DNA of 25,641 nt from CAZUZD01 sp964624465 (GTDB taxonomy: Bacteria > Planctomycetota > Planctomycetia > Isosphaerales > Isosphaeraceae), in the NCBI GenBank assembly GCA_964624465.1, contig CAZUZD010000050.1, positions 1 through 25,641 of the forward strand, written 5' to 3'. The translations under genes were made by a program, and so were the position numbers. Of this stretch, positions 15,571 to 22,873 are shown piece after piece; position 1 is the stretch's first letter, and each line of letters starts with the position of its first letter. The notes under the pieces are model-generated. The model worked only from the letters and a program-made list of their open reading frames with translations, was not told where the DNA came from and did not search any database.

Positions 15571-15628
15571 CCGTGCCGACCAGGCCGCCGGGCCCCTCAA
15601 GGACCGGGGGCCTGGCGGCCTGGCACGG
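15571..15628 (-). terminator. Large imperfect hairpin between ahpC and ahpD
   Basis: The left side starting CCGTGCC (15571) pairs with the right side ending GGCACGG (15628). The inner stem AGGCCGCC/GGCGGCCT and a GGCCCC/GGGGCC part are interrupted by a small bulge (GACC) on the left and by single mismatches. It begins 25 bp after the ahpC stop and may attenuate read-through into ahpD or protect the ahpC mRNA 3' end. Two shorter hairpins lie nearby (CGACCCC/GGGGTCG at 15551-15566; GGGTCGC/GCGACCC at 15525-15542). Confidence 0.6.
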
Positions 15629-15652
15629 CGCGGGAGGCGGTCCGGCGCTCGC

Positions 15653-16180
15653 TCAGACCGACAGGGTCGCCTCGCCCTTCTTCCAGTTGCAGGGGCAGAG
15701 CTCGTCGGACTGCAGGGCGTCGAGCACCCGCAGCACCTCGTCGACGTTGCGGCCCACGCTCAGGCTGTTGGCCGACGACCACTGGATGATGCCCTGGGGG
15801 TCGACGATGAAGGTCGCCCGCAGGCAGACGCCCTCGGTCGCGTCCAGGATGCCCAGCTCGGGGGCCAGCTTCTGGGCGGCGATCAGCGGGTAGTGCAGGC
15901 CCTTGAGGTCCTCGTGCGACTGGCGCCAGGCCAGGTGCGAGAACTCGTTGTCGGTGCTGCCGCCGACCACCTCGGCGTCCCGGTCGCGGAAGTCCCGGAG
16001 CTTCTTGTTGAACTCGACCAGCTCGGTCGGGCAAACGAACGTGAAGTCCTTGGGATAGAAGAAGTAGATGACCCACTTGTCCTTGTAGTCGGCCGAGGTG
16101 ACCTCCGCGAGGTCGTCCTTGCCCACGCCCACGCACGCCCGAGCCGAGAACTGGGGGAACTTGTCGCCAACGGTCAGCAT
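15653..16180 (-). CDS. ahpC: Peroxiredoxin AhpC (typical 2-Cys, AhpC/Prx1 family)
   Basis: This 175-residue protein starts at ATG 16180 with GGAGA 8 nt upstream (a GTG at 16195 is possible). The peroxidatic Cys50 sits in DFTFVCPTE and the resolving Cys162 in ELCPCNWKKGEATL, the C-terminal arrangement of typical 2-Cys AhpC proteins. Arg121 in CLRATF completes the active site. Length and motifs fit the AhpC family (about 187 residues in E. coli). It should reduce hydrogen peroxide, organic peroxides and peroxynitrite in the cytoplasm. It is followed by ahpD and is divergent from an OxyR-type regulator, so induction by peroxide is expected. Confidence 0.95.
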   Translation of the reverse strand: MLTVGDKFPQFSARACVGVGKDDLAEVTSADYKDKWVIYFFYPKDFTFVCPTELVEFNKKLRDFRDRDAEVVGGSTDNEFSHLAWRQSHEDLKGLHYPLIAAQKLAPELGILDATEGVCLRATFIVDPQGIIQWSSANSLSVGRNVDEVLRVLDALQSDELCPCNWKKGEATLSV

Positions 16181-16300
16181 CGGAGGGATCTCCACAAAAA
16201 AACGGGTCGTGATGGCGCCTGTCGCCTGGAATCCACCGCCGGGTCGCCCCCGCGGTCGCAGTTCCCATCCCCGGAACCCGTCCGGGTGATGACCTGACAG

Positions 16301-16330
16301 ATCTTAGTCGGCCGGGTACGATCATTCCAA
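16301..16330 (-). promoter_or_regulatory. Putative ahpC promoter
   Basis: On the minus strand TTGGAA (16325-16330), an 18-bp spacer and TAAGAT (16301-16306) form a plausible promoter, about 115 nt before the ahpC start. The -35 begins 3 bp after the palindrome proposed as OxyR operator, the usual place for a LysR-type activator. Confidence 0.55.
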
Positions 16331-16333
16331 CAG

Positions 16334-16357
16334 ATCGAACCAATACCTTCGATTGGT
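16334..16357. promoter_or_regulatory. Palindromic operator between ahpC and oxyR
   Basis: ATCGAA (16334-16339) and TTCGAT (16348-16353) form a perfect inverted repeat with an 8-bp spacer. A second interleaved palindrome is ACCAAT (16339-16344) with ATTGGT (16352-16357). The site lies just upstream of the ahpC -35 and 8-12 bp before the regulator ATG, so a bound regulator could activate ahpC and repress itself. Assignment to OxyR is inferred from position. Confidence 0.55.
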
Positions 16358-16364
16358 CAGGATT

Positions 16365-17273
16365 ATGGAAATCGCCGCGCTCCGCAACTTCTTGAAGCTG
16401 GCCGAGCTGGGGAACTTCACCAGGGCGGCGGCGGCGGTGGGGCTGTCGCAGCCGGCGTTGAGCCAGCAGATCGCGCGGCTGGAGGAGGAGCTGGGGGTGC
16501 CGGTCATCGAGCGCCAGGGGCGGCCGCTGCGGCTGACCGAGGCGGGCACCCTGCTCCGCGAGCGGGCGGCGCGGATCGTGGCGCTGGCCGACGACACGGT
16601 GCGGGAGCTGGGCGACGACGGCATCCACGGCCAGGTGATCGTGGCCGCGATCCCGACGATCGCCCCGTATCTGCTGCCCGGCCTGCTCCGCGACTTCGCC
16701 GGCGACCACCCCGAGGCGCGGGTGCAGGTCAACGAGGAGGTGACCGAGTCGCTCCTGAGGCGCTGCGCGCAGGGGGAGCTGGACGTCGGCGTGCTGGCGC
16801 TGCCGATCGACGACGTGCCGCCGTACCTCCAGATCGAGCCGCTCTTCGACGACCCGATGCGGCTGGTGCTGCCCGCCGGCCACCCGCTGGCCGATCGGCC
16901 GGCGGTGGCGCTCGACGCGATCCGGGACCAGCCCCTGGTGCTGCTCGACGCGGCGCACTGCCTGTCGGCGCAGATCCAGGGGTTCTGCCGCCAGCGGTCG
17001 TTCCAGCCCGTGACCACCGGGCGGACGACGCAGTTGACCATGGTCCAGGAGCTGGTCGCCCTGGGCCACGGCGTCTCGTTCATCCCGGGCCTGGCCGAGC
17101 GGCTCGACGCCTCGGACCGCCGGGTCTATCGCCCGCTGGAGGGGGAGTCGCCCACCCGGACGATCGCCGCGTGCTGGAACCCCTACCGCTACCAATCGCG
17201 GCTGGCGCGGGCGTTCCTGGAACGGCTCCGCACCTACCGACCGGCGGCCGCCGGCGAGCCGTCGGGGCGTTGA
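16365..17273 (+). CDS. oxyR: OxyR-type LysR family peroxide sensor
   Basis: This 302-residue LysR regulator starts at ATG 16365 (a TTG 12 bp earlier lies inside the operator). The N-terminal winged helix-turn-helix covers residues 1-60 (NFLKLAELGNFTRAAAAVG, SQPALSQQIARLEEELG). The effector domain contains HCLSAQIQGFC, with Cys199 and Cys208 spaced and numbered exactly as the redox pair of E. coli OxyR (GHCLRDQAMGFC). This is the decisive evidence for peroxide sensing over other LysR types. Oxidation to the disulfide should activate the divergent ahpC. The C-terminus is a little short and ends in an Ala/Gly/Pro tail. A weak AGG precedes the start by 3 nt. Confidence 0.93.
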   Translation: MEIAALRNFLKLAELGNFTRAAAAVGLSQPALSQQIARLEEELGVPVIERQGRPLRLTEAGTLLRERAARIVALADDTVRELGDDGIHGQVIVAAIPTIAPYLLPGLLRDFAGDHPEARVQVNEEVTESLLRRCAQGELDVGVLALPIDDVPPYLQIEPLFDDPMRLVLPAGHPLADRPAVALDAIRDQPLVLLDAAHCLSAQIQGFCRQRSFQPVTTGRTTQLTMVQELVALGHGVSFIPGLAERLDASDRRVYRPLEGESPTRTIAACWNPYRYQSRLARAFLERLRTYRPAAAGEPSGR

Positions 17274-17280
17274 CCGGCCG

Positions 17281-17308
17281 CGACCCGGCGGCGAGGGCCG
17301 CCGGGTCG
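17281..17308. terminator. Perfect 12-bp bidirectional terminator hairpin
   Basis: CGACCCGGCGGC (17281-17292) is the exact complement of 17297-17308 with loop GAGG. It sits in the 42-bp gap between the convergent oxyR and hydroxylase genes and can stop both. There is no T-run. Confidence 0.75.
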
Positions 17309-17315
17309 GCGAGGC

Positions 17316-18002
17316 TCAGGAGTGCGTGCGGGCGGCCGGGTCGGTCTCCCGGCGCTTGAAGGCGCCGAGCGGGGCCGGCGGGGTGCTCTCGGCGGGGGCC
17401 ACGGCGACGCCGACGGGGGCCGCCGCGGGTCGCGTGCCACGGCCGATGCCTTCCAGCTCCATCGCCTCCCAGTCGGCGGCGGTGGGCTTCGCCATGGTGT
17501 TGAACAGGAAGTCGCCGATGGGGAACGCGACGTTGAAGTTCTTGGCCGGGTAGCGGTGGTGCAGGTAGTGGTGCCGCGCCAGCCGCTTGTAGAGCGACCA
17601 CTTCGCGAAGAAGCGGTCCTCGGGCTTGTGCATCTCCATGTGGATCAGGTTCCACATGACGTGGTGCAGGCAGACGACCATGGGGAACATGGCGGCGCCG
17701 ATGTACGAGAACGGGATGAGCACCAGGCTCACCGGCACCGACTCGGCCAGGCCCTCGGCGATGTTCAGGCGGATGCCGCGGTCCTCGCCGTGCGGGACCG
17801 GCTCGTCGTGGAACGTCTTGCGGTACTGGCTGTGGTGCTCGACGGCGTGGCTGGTGAAGACCTTCTGGCGGACCCGCAGCTTCCGCATCAGGAAGTTGCG
17901 CGGCTTGTGGTGCATCAGCCGGGCGTGCACCTGGTGCTCGATCAGCGACATCACCACGACCAGGGCCACGAACCAGGCTGCGATCTGAAGGAGCAGGATC
18001 AT
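17316..18002 (-). CDS. Fatty acid hydroxylase/sterol desaturase family protein
   Basis: This 228-residue protein starts at ATG 18002 with GGAG 7 nt upstream. It has membrane segments at about residues 3-20 and 88-112. The histidine clusters expected of the diiron family are HAVEHH (52-57), HHVMWNLIHMEMH (113-125) and RHHYLHH (143-149). The last sits before YPAKNFNVAFPIGDFLFNTM, the typical end of the catalytic region. The enzyme class uses O2 and a diiron centre to hydroxylate or desaturate lipids in the membrane. The substrate is unknown. A 50-residue Pro/Ala-rich tail follows. The neighbours (cardiolipin synthase, glycosyltransferases) suggest envelope lipid metabolism, which is inference. 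Confidence 0.87.
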   Translation of the reverse strand: MILLLQIAAWFVALVVVMSLIEHQVHARLMHHKPRNFLMRKLRVRQKVFTSHAVEHHSQYRKTFHDEPVPHGEDRGIRLNIAEGLAESVPVSLVLIPFSYIGAAMFPMVVCLHHVMWNLIHMEMHKPEDRFFAKWSLYKRLARHHYLHHRYPAKNFNVAFPIGDFLFNTMAKPTAADWEAMELEGIGRGTRPAAAPVGVAVAPAESTPPAPLGAFKRRETDPAARTHS

Positions 18003-18081
18003 CGGAAAACTCCGCGACGCGGGATCGAATGGCTCACACGGGGAAACCATCGCTGCCGACCGGCGGAGTCGCAGTGGAGAG

Positions 18082-18111
18082 GGTGTACCAGAACCCCGCC
18101 CTTTGCGTCAG
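18082..18111 (-). promoter_or_regulatory. Possible promoter for the hydroxylase gene
   Basis: On the minus strand CTGACG (18106-18111) and TACACC (18082-18087) are 18 bp apart, with TGG before the -10. It is weak. The same 252-bp gap (18003-18254) holds a small hairpin GCCCGG-TTTTTT-CCGGGC at 18111-18128 and no gene. Confidence 0.28.
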
Positions 18112-18254
18112 CCCGGTTTTTTCCGGGCCGGGGAACCGACGGAACCGCCGAACAGACGTCCAGTGCGAGGTGCGGCCGGGGGACGCCTCCGCAAAGTGCC
18201 CCTGGTTTTCTGGTCGGCATTCCCGCTTGTCGACTTGCGGATCGCAGCCCTGAT

Positions 18255-19358
18255 TCAGCCCGGGCGCCAGAGCTCGATCGGCCGGCGCGCCGCGCGGGCG
18301 GCCGCGAACGGCAGGGCAATCCTCCCCCCCGTCGCGGCCGAGGCGTAGGCGGCGCACACGGCCTCGAGCACGGCGCGGCCGTCGTGGCCATTCACCAGCG
18401 GCGTCCGGCCGGTGCGCACGCAGCCGAGGAAGTGCTCGAACTCCTGCGGGAATCCGTAGTTCCACAGCTCTTCGAAGACCGGGTACGTCCAGCCCGCCGT
18501 GCTGCCCGCCTTCTCGACCGCGTAGCCGTAGCCCGACCGGCTGTAGGTGCGCAGGGCGTTGCCGTGCATCAGGTCGGCGTACCCCTGGCCCTCGGAGCCG
18601 AAGACCTCGGCGCGATCATCCATGCCGCCGGGCTTGGTCCAGCTCTCCTCGGCCAGGCCGACGGCGCCGCCCTCGAAGTCGAGGATCAGGATCGCCTCGT
18701 CGTCGCCGTCGGTCCGGTCGCCGTGCACCTGGGTGGCGAGGTGGGCGGTCACGCCGGTGATGGCGGCCTTGCGGCCGTCGCGGCCCAGGAACCAGCGGAA
18801 GAACTCGATCGCGTGGCAGCCCATGTCCATGGTCACGCCGCCGCCGCTGCGGGACGTGTCGAAGAACCAGGCGGCGTGCGGGCCATCATGCTTCTCCGAC
18901 TGCTTGACCAGATGCACCCGGCCGAACGCCCCCTCGTCGGCGAGCTGCTTGAGCCGCACATACTTCGGGCAGAAGCAGAGCTCCTCGGCGTAGCCGAGCA
19001 TGACGCCGGCAGCCTCGCAGGCGGCGATCATCCGGTCCGCCTCGTCGAGGTTCAGCGCCAGCGGCTTCTCGACGACCACGTGCTTGCCCGCCGCCGCCGC
19101 CGCCAGCACCACCTCGCAGTGCCGGTCGTTGGGCAGGCCCAGCACGACCAGGTCGACGTCCGACCGCTCGACGACCGCGCGCCAGTCGGTGGCGTGGTGC
19201 GGGATCCCGTAGGTGCCGGCGAACCGCCCGGCATTCCCCGGCGTCGGCGACGCCACCGCCACCAGCGCCACCCCCGGCAAGCGTCGCAGCGACTCGGCGT
19301 GGATCGCCGTGACGAACCCCGAGCCGATCAGGCCCACCCGCACCGTGTCCGCGATCAT
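18255..19358 (-). CDS. Gfo/Idh/MocA family oxidoreductase
   Basis: This 367-residue protein starts at ATG 19358. The N-terminal Rossmann motif GLIGSGF (9-15) and the EKPLA loop (97-101) identify an NAD(P)-dependent dehydrogenase of the Gfo/Idh/MocA family. In the C-terminal domain, GGGVTMDMGCHAIEFFRWF supplies Asp178 and His182, the family's usual catalytic pair. There is no signal peptide or Tat motif, so unlike many planctomycete members this one is cytoplasmic. It probably oxidises or reduces a sugar or inositol derivative; the substrate cannot be read. A good promoter lies directly upstream, so it is transcribed separately from the cardiolipin synthase gene behind it. Confidence 0.93.
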   Translation of the reverse strand: MIADTVRVGLIGSGFVTAIHAESLRRLPGVALVAVASPTPGNAGRFAGTYGIPHHATDWRAVVERSDVDLVVLGLPNDRHCEVVLAAAAAGKHVVVEKPLALNLDEADRMIAACEAAGVMLGYAEELCFCPKYVRLKQLADEGAFGRVHLVKQSEKHDGPHAAWFFDTSRSGGGVTMDMGCHAIEFFRWFLGRDGRKAAITGVTAHLATQVHGDRTDGDDEAILILDFEGGAVGLAEESWTKPGGMDDRAEVFGSEGQGYADLMHGNALRTYSRSGYGYAVEKAGSTAGWTYPVFEELWNYGFPQEFEHFLGCVRTGRTPLVNGHDGRAVLEAVCAAYASAATGGRIALPFAAARAARRPIELWRPG

Positions 19359-19412
19359 CGTCCGCCCCCCTGCCCGCCTCGTGACCGGACTCGACCCAAG
19401 CCGACCCGGCCG

Positions 19413-19441
19413 ATTGTGCCCGGCGCGGCGGGCCGGGTCAA
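19413..19441 (-). promoter_or_regulatory. Sigma70-type promoter of the Gfo/Idh/MocA gene
   Basis: On the minus strand TTGACC (19436-19441), a 17-bp spacer and CACAAT (19413-19418). It lies in the 99-bp gap between the cardiolipin synthase stop and this gene, with about 48 nt from the expected start site to the ATG. Confidence 0.6.
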
Positions 19442-19457
19442 AAGGCGGCGGGCGGGC

Positions 19458-20906
19458 TCAGAGCAAGGGGCCGGCCAGGCGGGCGGCGTTCTCGACGAGG
19501 CGGGTGCCGAAGGAGCGGGCCTGCCAGTGGGCGAGGTCGAACGGCTCGCTGCGGGCGATGTAGCTCTGCTGGAGGTCGCGGAGCTGGCGGGTGAAGGTCT
19601 CGTCGTAGACGGCCAGCGTGATCTCGAAGTTGAGCTGGAGGCTGCGGGGGTCGAGGTTCAGCGAGCCGAACAGGCTGGTGCGGCCGTCGATGGTGATCGA
19701 CTTGGTGTGCAGCAACCCGGCGTCGAACAGGCGGATCTTGACCCCCGCCTGCGCCAGGTCCCCCTGAAAGGCCCGGCTGGCGCGGTCGACGATGGCCGAG
19801 TCGTTGCGGGCCGGCACCAGGAGTGTGACCTCGACCCCGCGCACGGCAGCCGAGCCCAGGGCGATCAGGATCGACTCGTCGGGGACGAAGTACGGCGTGG
19901 TCAGGATCAGCTCGCGGCGGGCGCTGTAGATCGATTCGAGCAAGAGGGCCCGCATGGCGACCGGGATCAGGTTGGGGCCCGAGGCGACCGAGTGCACGGT
20001 GGCCGGCCCGGCGGCGGGCAGGGTGGGTCGGGTGGCCGGTTCGGGCGCCAGGCCCGAGCCGGTCTCCAGCTCCCAGTCCTCGATGAAGGTTGCCTGCAAC
20101 CCCTCGACGGCCGGCCCTTCGAGCCTGGCGAAGGCGTCGACCCACTCGCCCACGCCGGCCGACTGCTTGAAGTAGCGGGGATCGGCCATGTTCAGGCTGC
20201 CGGTGTAGGCGACGCGGCCGTCGATGACGACGATCTTGCGATGCAGCCGCAGGTCGAACCGCACGAACAGCGCCCGCACCAGGTTTACCGGCAGGGCCCC
20301 GTACAGCTTCAGCCCGCCGCGCCGCAGCCGATCCGGCCCGGGGCCCTTGAGGAACGCCCCGCTGCCGACGGCGTCGACCAGCAATCGCACGGCGACCCCG
20401 CGGCCGGCGGCGGCGATCAGGGCCGCCTCGATCTCGTCGACCAGGCCGCCCTCGGACCAGATGTAGAATTCCAGGTCGATCGACGTCTGCGCGGTCGCGA
20501 TGTCAGCCAGGAGCGCGGCGATCGTGGCGTCGGCCCCGGCCAGGAGCGTCAGCGCGTTGCCGGCCAGCGGGGGCACGCCGCCGATGGCCTCCAGCAGCCG
20601 CGCCGTCGGCTCGGCGTCGGCCGGGATCGTCGGCGGCTCGGTGTACCGGCGCTTCAGGCTCCGCTGCCACTCGCGGTACGGCCCGTGGATCGCCCGCGCC
20701 CGCTCGGCGCGACGGCGGCCCAGCTTCAGCTCGCCGAAGAGCAGGTACAGCAGCGACCCGACCAGCGGGAACGACAGGATGATCGTCAGCCAGGCCAGCG
20801 TGGTGCCGACCGCCAGCCGCCGCATGACCACGCGGACGGCCAGGACGAAGCGGAGCAGCCAGTCGGCCGCGAGCAGCGCGGTGGTGAACCAGGCGGCGGT
20901 GGTCAT
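19458..20906 (-). CDS. cls: Cardiolipin synthase (phospholipase D superfamily)
   Basis: This 482-residue protein starts at ATG 20906, which puts two membrane segments (about 6-26 and 36-58) at the N-terminus as in ClsA. Two HKD motifs carry the catalytic residues: HRKIVVIDGRVAYTGSLN (His222, Lys224, Asp229) and HTKSITIDGRTSLFGSLNLD (His400, Lys402, Asp407). The length matches bacterial ClsA (about 486 residues). It condenses two phosphatidylglycerol molecules to cardiolipin and glycerol at the inner membrane. It is divergent from the methyltransferase gene with a 201-bp gap, where I see a TAGAGT box but no complete promoter. Confidence 0.94.
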   Translation of the reverse strand: MTTAAWFTTALLAADWLLRFVLAVRVVMRRLAVGTTLAWLTIILSFPLVGSLLYLLFGELKLGRRRAERARAIHGPYREWQRSLKRRYTEPPTIPADAEPTARLLEAIGGVPPLAGNALTLLAGADATIAALLADIATAQTSIDLEFYIWSEGGLVDEIEAALIAAAGRGVAVRLLVDAVGSGAFLKGPGPDRLRRGGLKLYGALPVNLVRALFVRFDLRLHRKIVVIDGRVAYTGSLNMADPRYFKQSAGVGEWVDAFARLEGPAVEGLQATFIEDWELETGSGLAPEPATRPTLPAAGPATVHSVASGPNLIPVAMRALLLESIYSARRELILTTPYFVPDESILIALGSAAVRGVEVTLLVPARNDSAIVDRASRAFQGDLAQAGVKIRLFDAGLLHTKSITIDGRTSLFGSLNLDPRSLQLNFEITLAVYDETFTRQLRDLQQSYIARSEPFDLAHWQARSFGTRLVENAARLAGPLL

Positions 20907-21107
20907 GCGGGCAGGCGACTTCGCGGGGGGGTGGGGCCGGGATCGGCCGACTTCGGGACGCCCCGCGGTCGCCGACGGCGGGCCGGGACCCCGGGCTGTC
21001 ACTCTAGCAGTGGCACCGGTAGGCTACCAGGGACCGCAGCCGTCCCGCCCCGCCGGCGTTCCACCGGCCCGGCCCCTTCCCCTCGTCGCCCCCCTCGGGA
21101 TCGCGCG

Positions 21108-21908
21108 TTGGACCTGATCGAAGCGGCTCACGGACCGACCACCCGACACCCCTGGGAGCAGGCGCGCGCCGCCTTCTTCCTGCGGCAGCTCCGCGCCGGC
21201 CTGGCCCGTCGCCAGGGCCTGGGATCCGATCCCGTGCGGGCGCTCGACATCGGCTGCGGCGATGCCTGGTTCGCCGGCCGACTTGCCGCCGAGCTGCCCG
21301 TCGGCTCCGGCGTGACCGGCTGGGACACCGGCTTCGACCCCGCCACCACCGCCCGCCTCGCCGCCGGGCTGCCGGCGGCCGTCACGCTCACTGCGACCGA
21401 GCCGGCCGGCCGGTTCGACCTGATCGTGGCGATGGACGTCATCGAGCACGTCGCCGACGACCGCGGGCTGGTCGGATCACTGGTCGCCGATCACCTGGCC
21501 CCCGGTGGCCTGGTGCTCGTGAGCGTGCCCGCCTGGCCGGCTCTGTTCAGCCGGCACGACGTCGCCCTGCGGCACCACCGCCGCTACTCGCCCGCCATGG
21601 GCCGCGCCGTGCTGCACGCCGCCGGCCTGACGATCGAGCGCCAGGGCGGGCTATTCCACGGCCTGGCGCTGGTACGGGCCCTCCAGGTCGCCCGCCACGG
21701 CCGCGCCCGGCCCCAGGTGGCCGAATCCGAGGCCGCCCCGGCGCCCGACGACGGGCCGATCGGGCTGGCGGGCTGGGATCACTCGGCGGCGGTCACGCGG
21801 CTGGTCACCGGCATCCTGGCGGCCGAGGGGCGGGGATCGGCCCTGGCCGCCAGGCTGGGGCTCTCGGTGCCGGGCCTGACCTGGTGGGCCCTATGCCGAC
21901 ACACCTGA
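21108..21908 (+). CDS. Class I SAM-dependent methyltransferase
   Basis: The frame is open far upstream, but conserved sequence begins near the TTG at 21108 (GGGA 7 nt upstream), giving 266 residues; the start is uncertain. SAM motif I is ALDIGCGDAWFAG (about 45-57). Motif IV is DLIVAMDVIEHV, followed by LAPGGLVLVSVPAW. The later segment FSRHDVALRHHRRYSP is typical of methyltransferase domain 12/UbiE-like proteins that sit beside glycosyltransferases. The next gene starts 16 bp before this one stops, so the pair is translationally coupled. I infer a role in modifying a lipid-linked sugar or polyprenyl product, but the acceptor is unknown. Confidence 0.86.
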   Translation: MDLIEAAHGPTTRHPWEQARAAFFLRQLRAGLARRQGLGSDPVRALDIGCGDAWFAGRLAAELPVGSGVTGWDTGFDPATTARLAAGLPAAVTLTATEPAGRFDLIVAMDVIEHVADDRGLVGSLVADHLAPGGLVLVSVPAWPALFSRHDVALRHHRRYSPAMGRAVLHAAGLTIERQGGLFHGLALVRALQVARHGRARPQVAESEAAPAPDDGPIGLAGWDHSAAVTRLVTGILAAEGRGSALAARLGLSVPGLTWWALCRHT

Positions 21909-22657
21909 CCGAGATCGTGGTCCCCTGCTACAACGAGGCCCGGCGGCTCCAGCCCGAAGGGTGGGGACACCTGCTGGCCGAGCCCGCCGTGCGCCTGCGG
22001 TTCGTCGACGACGGCTCGACCGACGACACCGCCCGCGTCCTCGACGACCTGGCCTCCGCGCTCGGCCCGCGCGTCGTCGTCCAGCGCCTCAATCGCAACG
22101 CCGGCAAGGCCGAGGCCGTGCGCCAGGGCCTGCTCGCCGCCCTCACCACCGATGCGGCCGTGGTCGGCTACACCGACGCCGACCTGGCCACGCCCCCCGA
22201 CGAACTGTTGCGGCTGCGTCGCGAGCTGCTCGACGGCCCGCATCAGGTCGCCCTCGGCTCGCGGGTCCAGCGGCTCGGCAGCCAGATCGACCGCGGCCCG
22301 CTGCGGCACTACCTCGGCCGGGTCTTCGCCACCTGCGCCTCGCTGACCCTGGGCCTGCCCGCGTACGACACCCAGTGCGGCGCCAAGCTGTTCACGCGCA
22401 CCGACGCCCTGTCCGGGGCGCTCCGGCTCCCGTTCACCTCGCGGTGGGCCTTCGACGTCGAGCTGCTGGGCCGGCTGTACCGGGGCACCGCCGCCCACCC
22501 CGGCCTGCCCGCGGGTGCGTTCGTCGAGATGCCCCTGCGCCGCTGGCGCGACGTCCCCGGCTCCAAGGTTCGCCCCTGGGACCTCCCCCGCTCCCTGCTC
22601 GACCTCCTCGCCATCCGCCGCGCCCTGCGCCGGTACCACGACGACCCGTCTCACTGA
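21893..22657 (+). CDS. Glycosyltransferase family 2 (dolichyl/polyprenyl-phosphate sugar transferase-like)
   Basis: This 254-residue protein starts at ATG 21893 inside the end of the methyltransferase gene (a GTG at 21884 is also possible). The GT-A fold signatures are EIVVPCYNEARRL, VDDGSTDDT (38-46), NAGKAEAVRQGL and the DxD-type metal site YTDADLATP (Asp95, Asp97). TQCGAKLF and RWAFDVELL are typical of the Alg5/dolichyl-phosphate glucosyltransferase branch. It has no C-terminal membrane domain. It should transfer a nucleotide-activated hexose to a polyprenyl phosphate at the inner membrane face. It ends 20 bp before a paired palindrome and converges on the glycolipid glycosyltransferase gene. 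Confidence 0.91.
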   Translation: MPTHLTEIVVPCYNEARRLQPEGWGHLLAEPAVRLRFVDDGSTDDTARVLDDLASALGPRVVVQRLNRNAGKAEAVRQGLLAALTTDAAVVGYTDADLATPPDELLRLRRELLDGPHQVALGSRVQRLGSQIDRGPLRHYLGRVFATCASLTLGLPAYDTQCGAKLFTRTDALSGALRLPFTSRWAFDVELLGRLYRGTAAHPGLPAGAFVEMPLRRWRDVPGSKVRPWDLPRSLLDLLAIRRALRRYHDDPSH

Positions 22658-22676
22658 GCCCGTCCCCGCTTTCCGT

Positions 22677-22799
22677 AGGGCGGATCAGCGCAGCGTCATC
22701 TGCCGCGCCCGCAGGGGATGCCCCTCGATTGCCCGATGGGATCGGTCCAATGCCGGCTTCCGACCCGTCCCGGCGGATGACGCTGCGCTGATCCGCCCT
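22677..22799. repeat. REP-like paired palindrome, family 2, copy B
   Basis: The left arm 22677-22705 (AGGGCGGATCAGCGCAGCGT...) is complementary to 22771-22799 with 1 mismatch in 29; the spacer is 65 bp. Each arm folds alone: GGCGGAT, a 12-base loop CAGCGCAGCGTC, then ATCCGCC (one T change in the left arm). It starts with CCGTAGG, like the copy at 25491. It may also act as terminator for the GT2 gene. Confidence 0.82.
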
Positions 22800-22808
22800 C
22801 CAACACGG

Positions 22809-22873
22809 CGGCGGGGGCGTCGATCATCGCCTGGAGCTCCGCGACGATGTCGAAGGCGGCGCGGGGGCGGGCC
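22809..22873 (-). repeat. 65-bp duplicated fragment of the glycosyltransferase 3' end
   Basis: Positions 22809-22873 are identical, base for base, to 23067-23131, which encode about residues 378-399 of the MGDG-synthase-like protein (ARPRAAFDIVAELQAMIDAP). The copy is 258 bp away, same orientation, and has no start or function of its own. Its right edge abuts the left arm of the palindrome at 22874 exactly. Confidence 0.92.

Noticed and set aside
18111..18128. Hairpin GCCCGG-TTTTTT-CCGGGC as a terminator
   Set aside because: The T-run is in the loop, not after the stem, and it lies about 125 bp past the Gfo/Idh/MocA stop and upstream of the hydroxylase start. I see no clear role.
17322..21107. 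A plus-strand open frame running upstream of the methyltransferase across four minus-strand genes
   Set aside because: Only the last 266 codons show methyltransferase motifs. The rest is the antisense shadow of the hydroxylase, Gfo/Idh/MocA and cardiolipin synthase genes.
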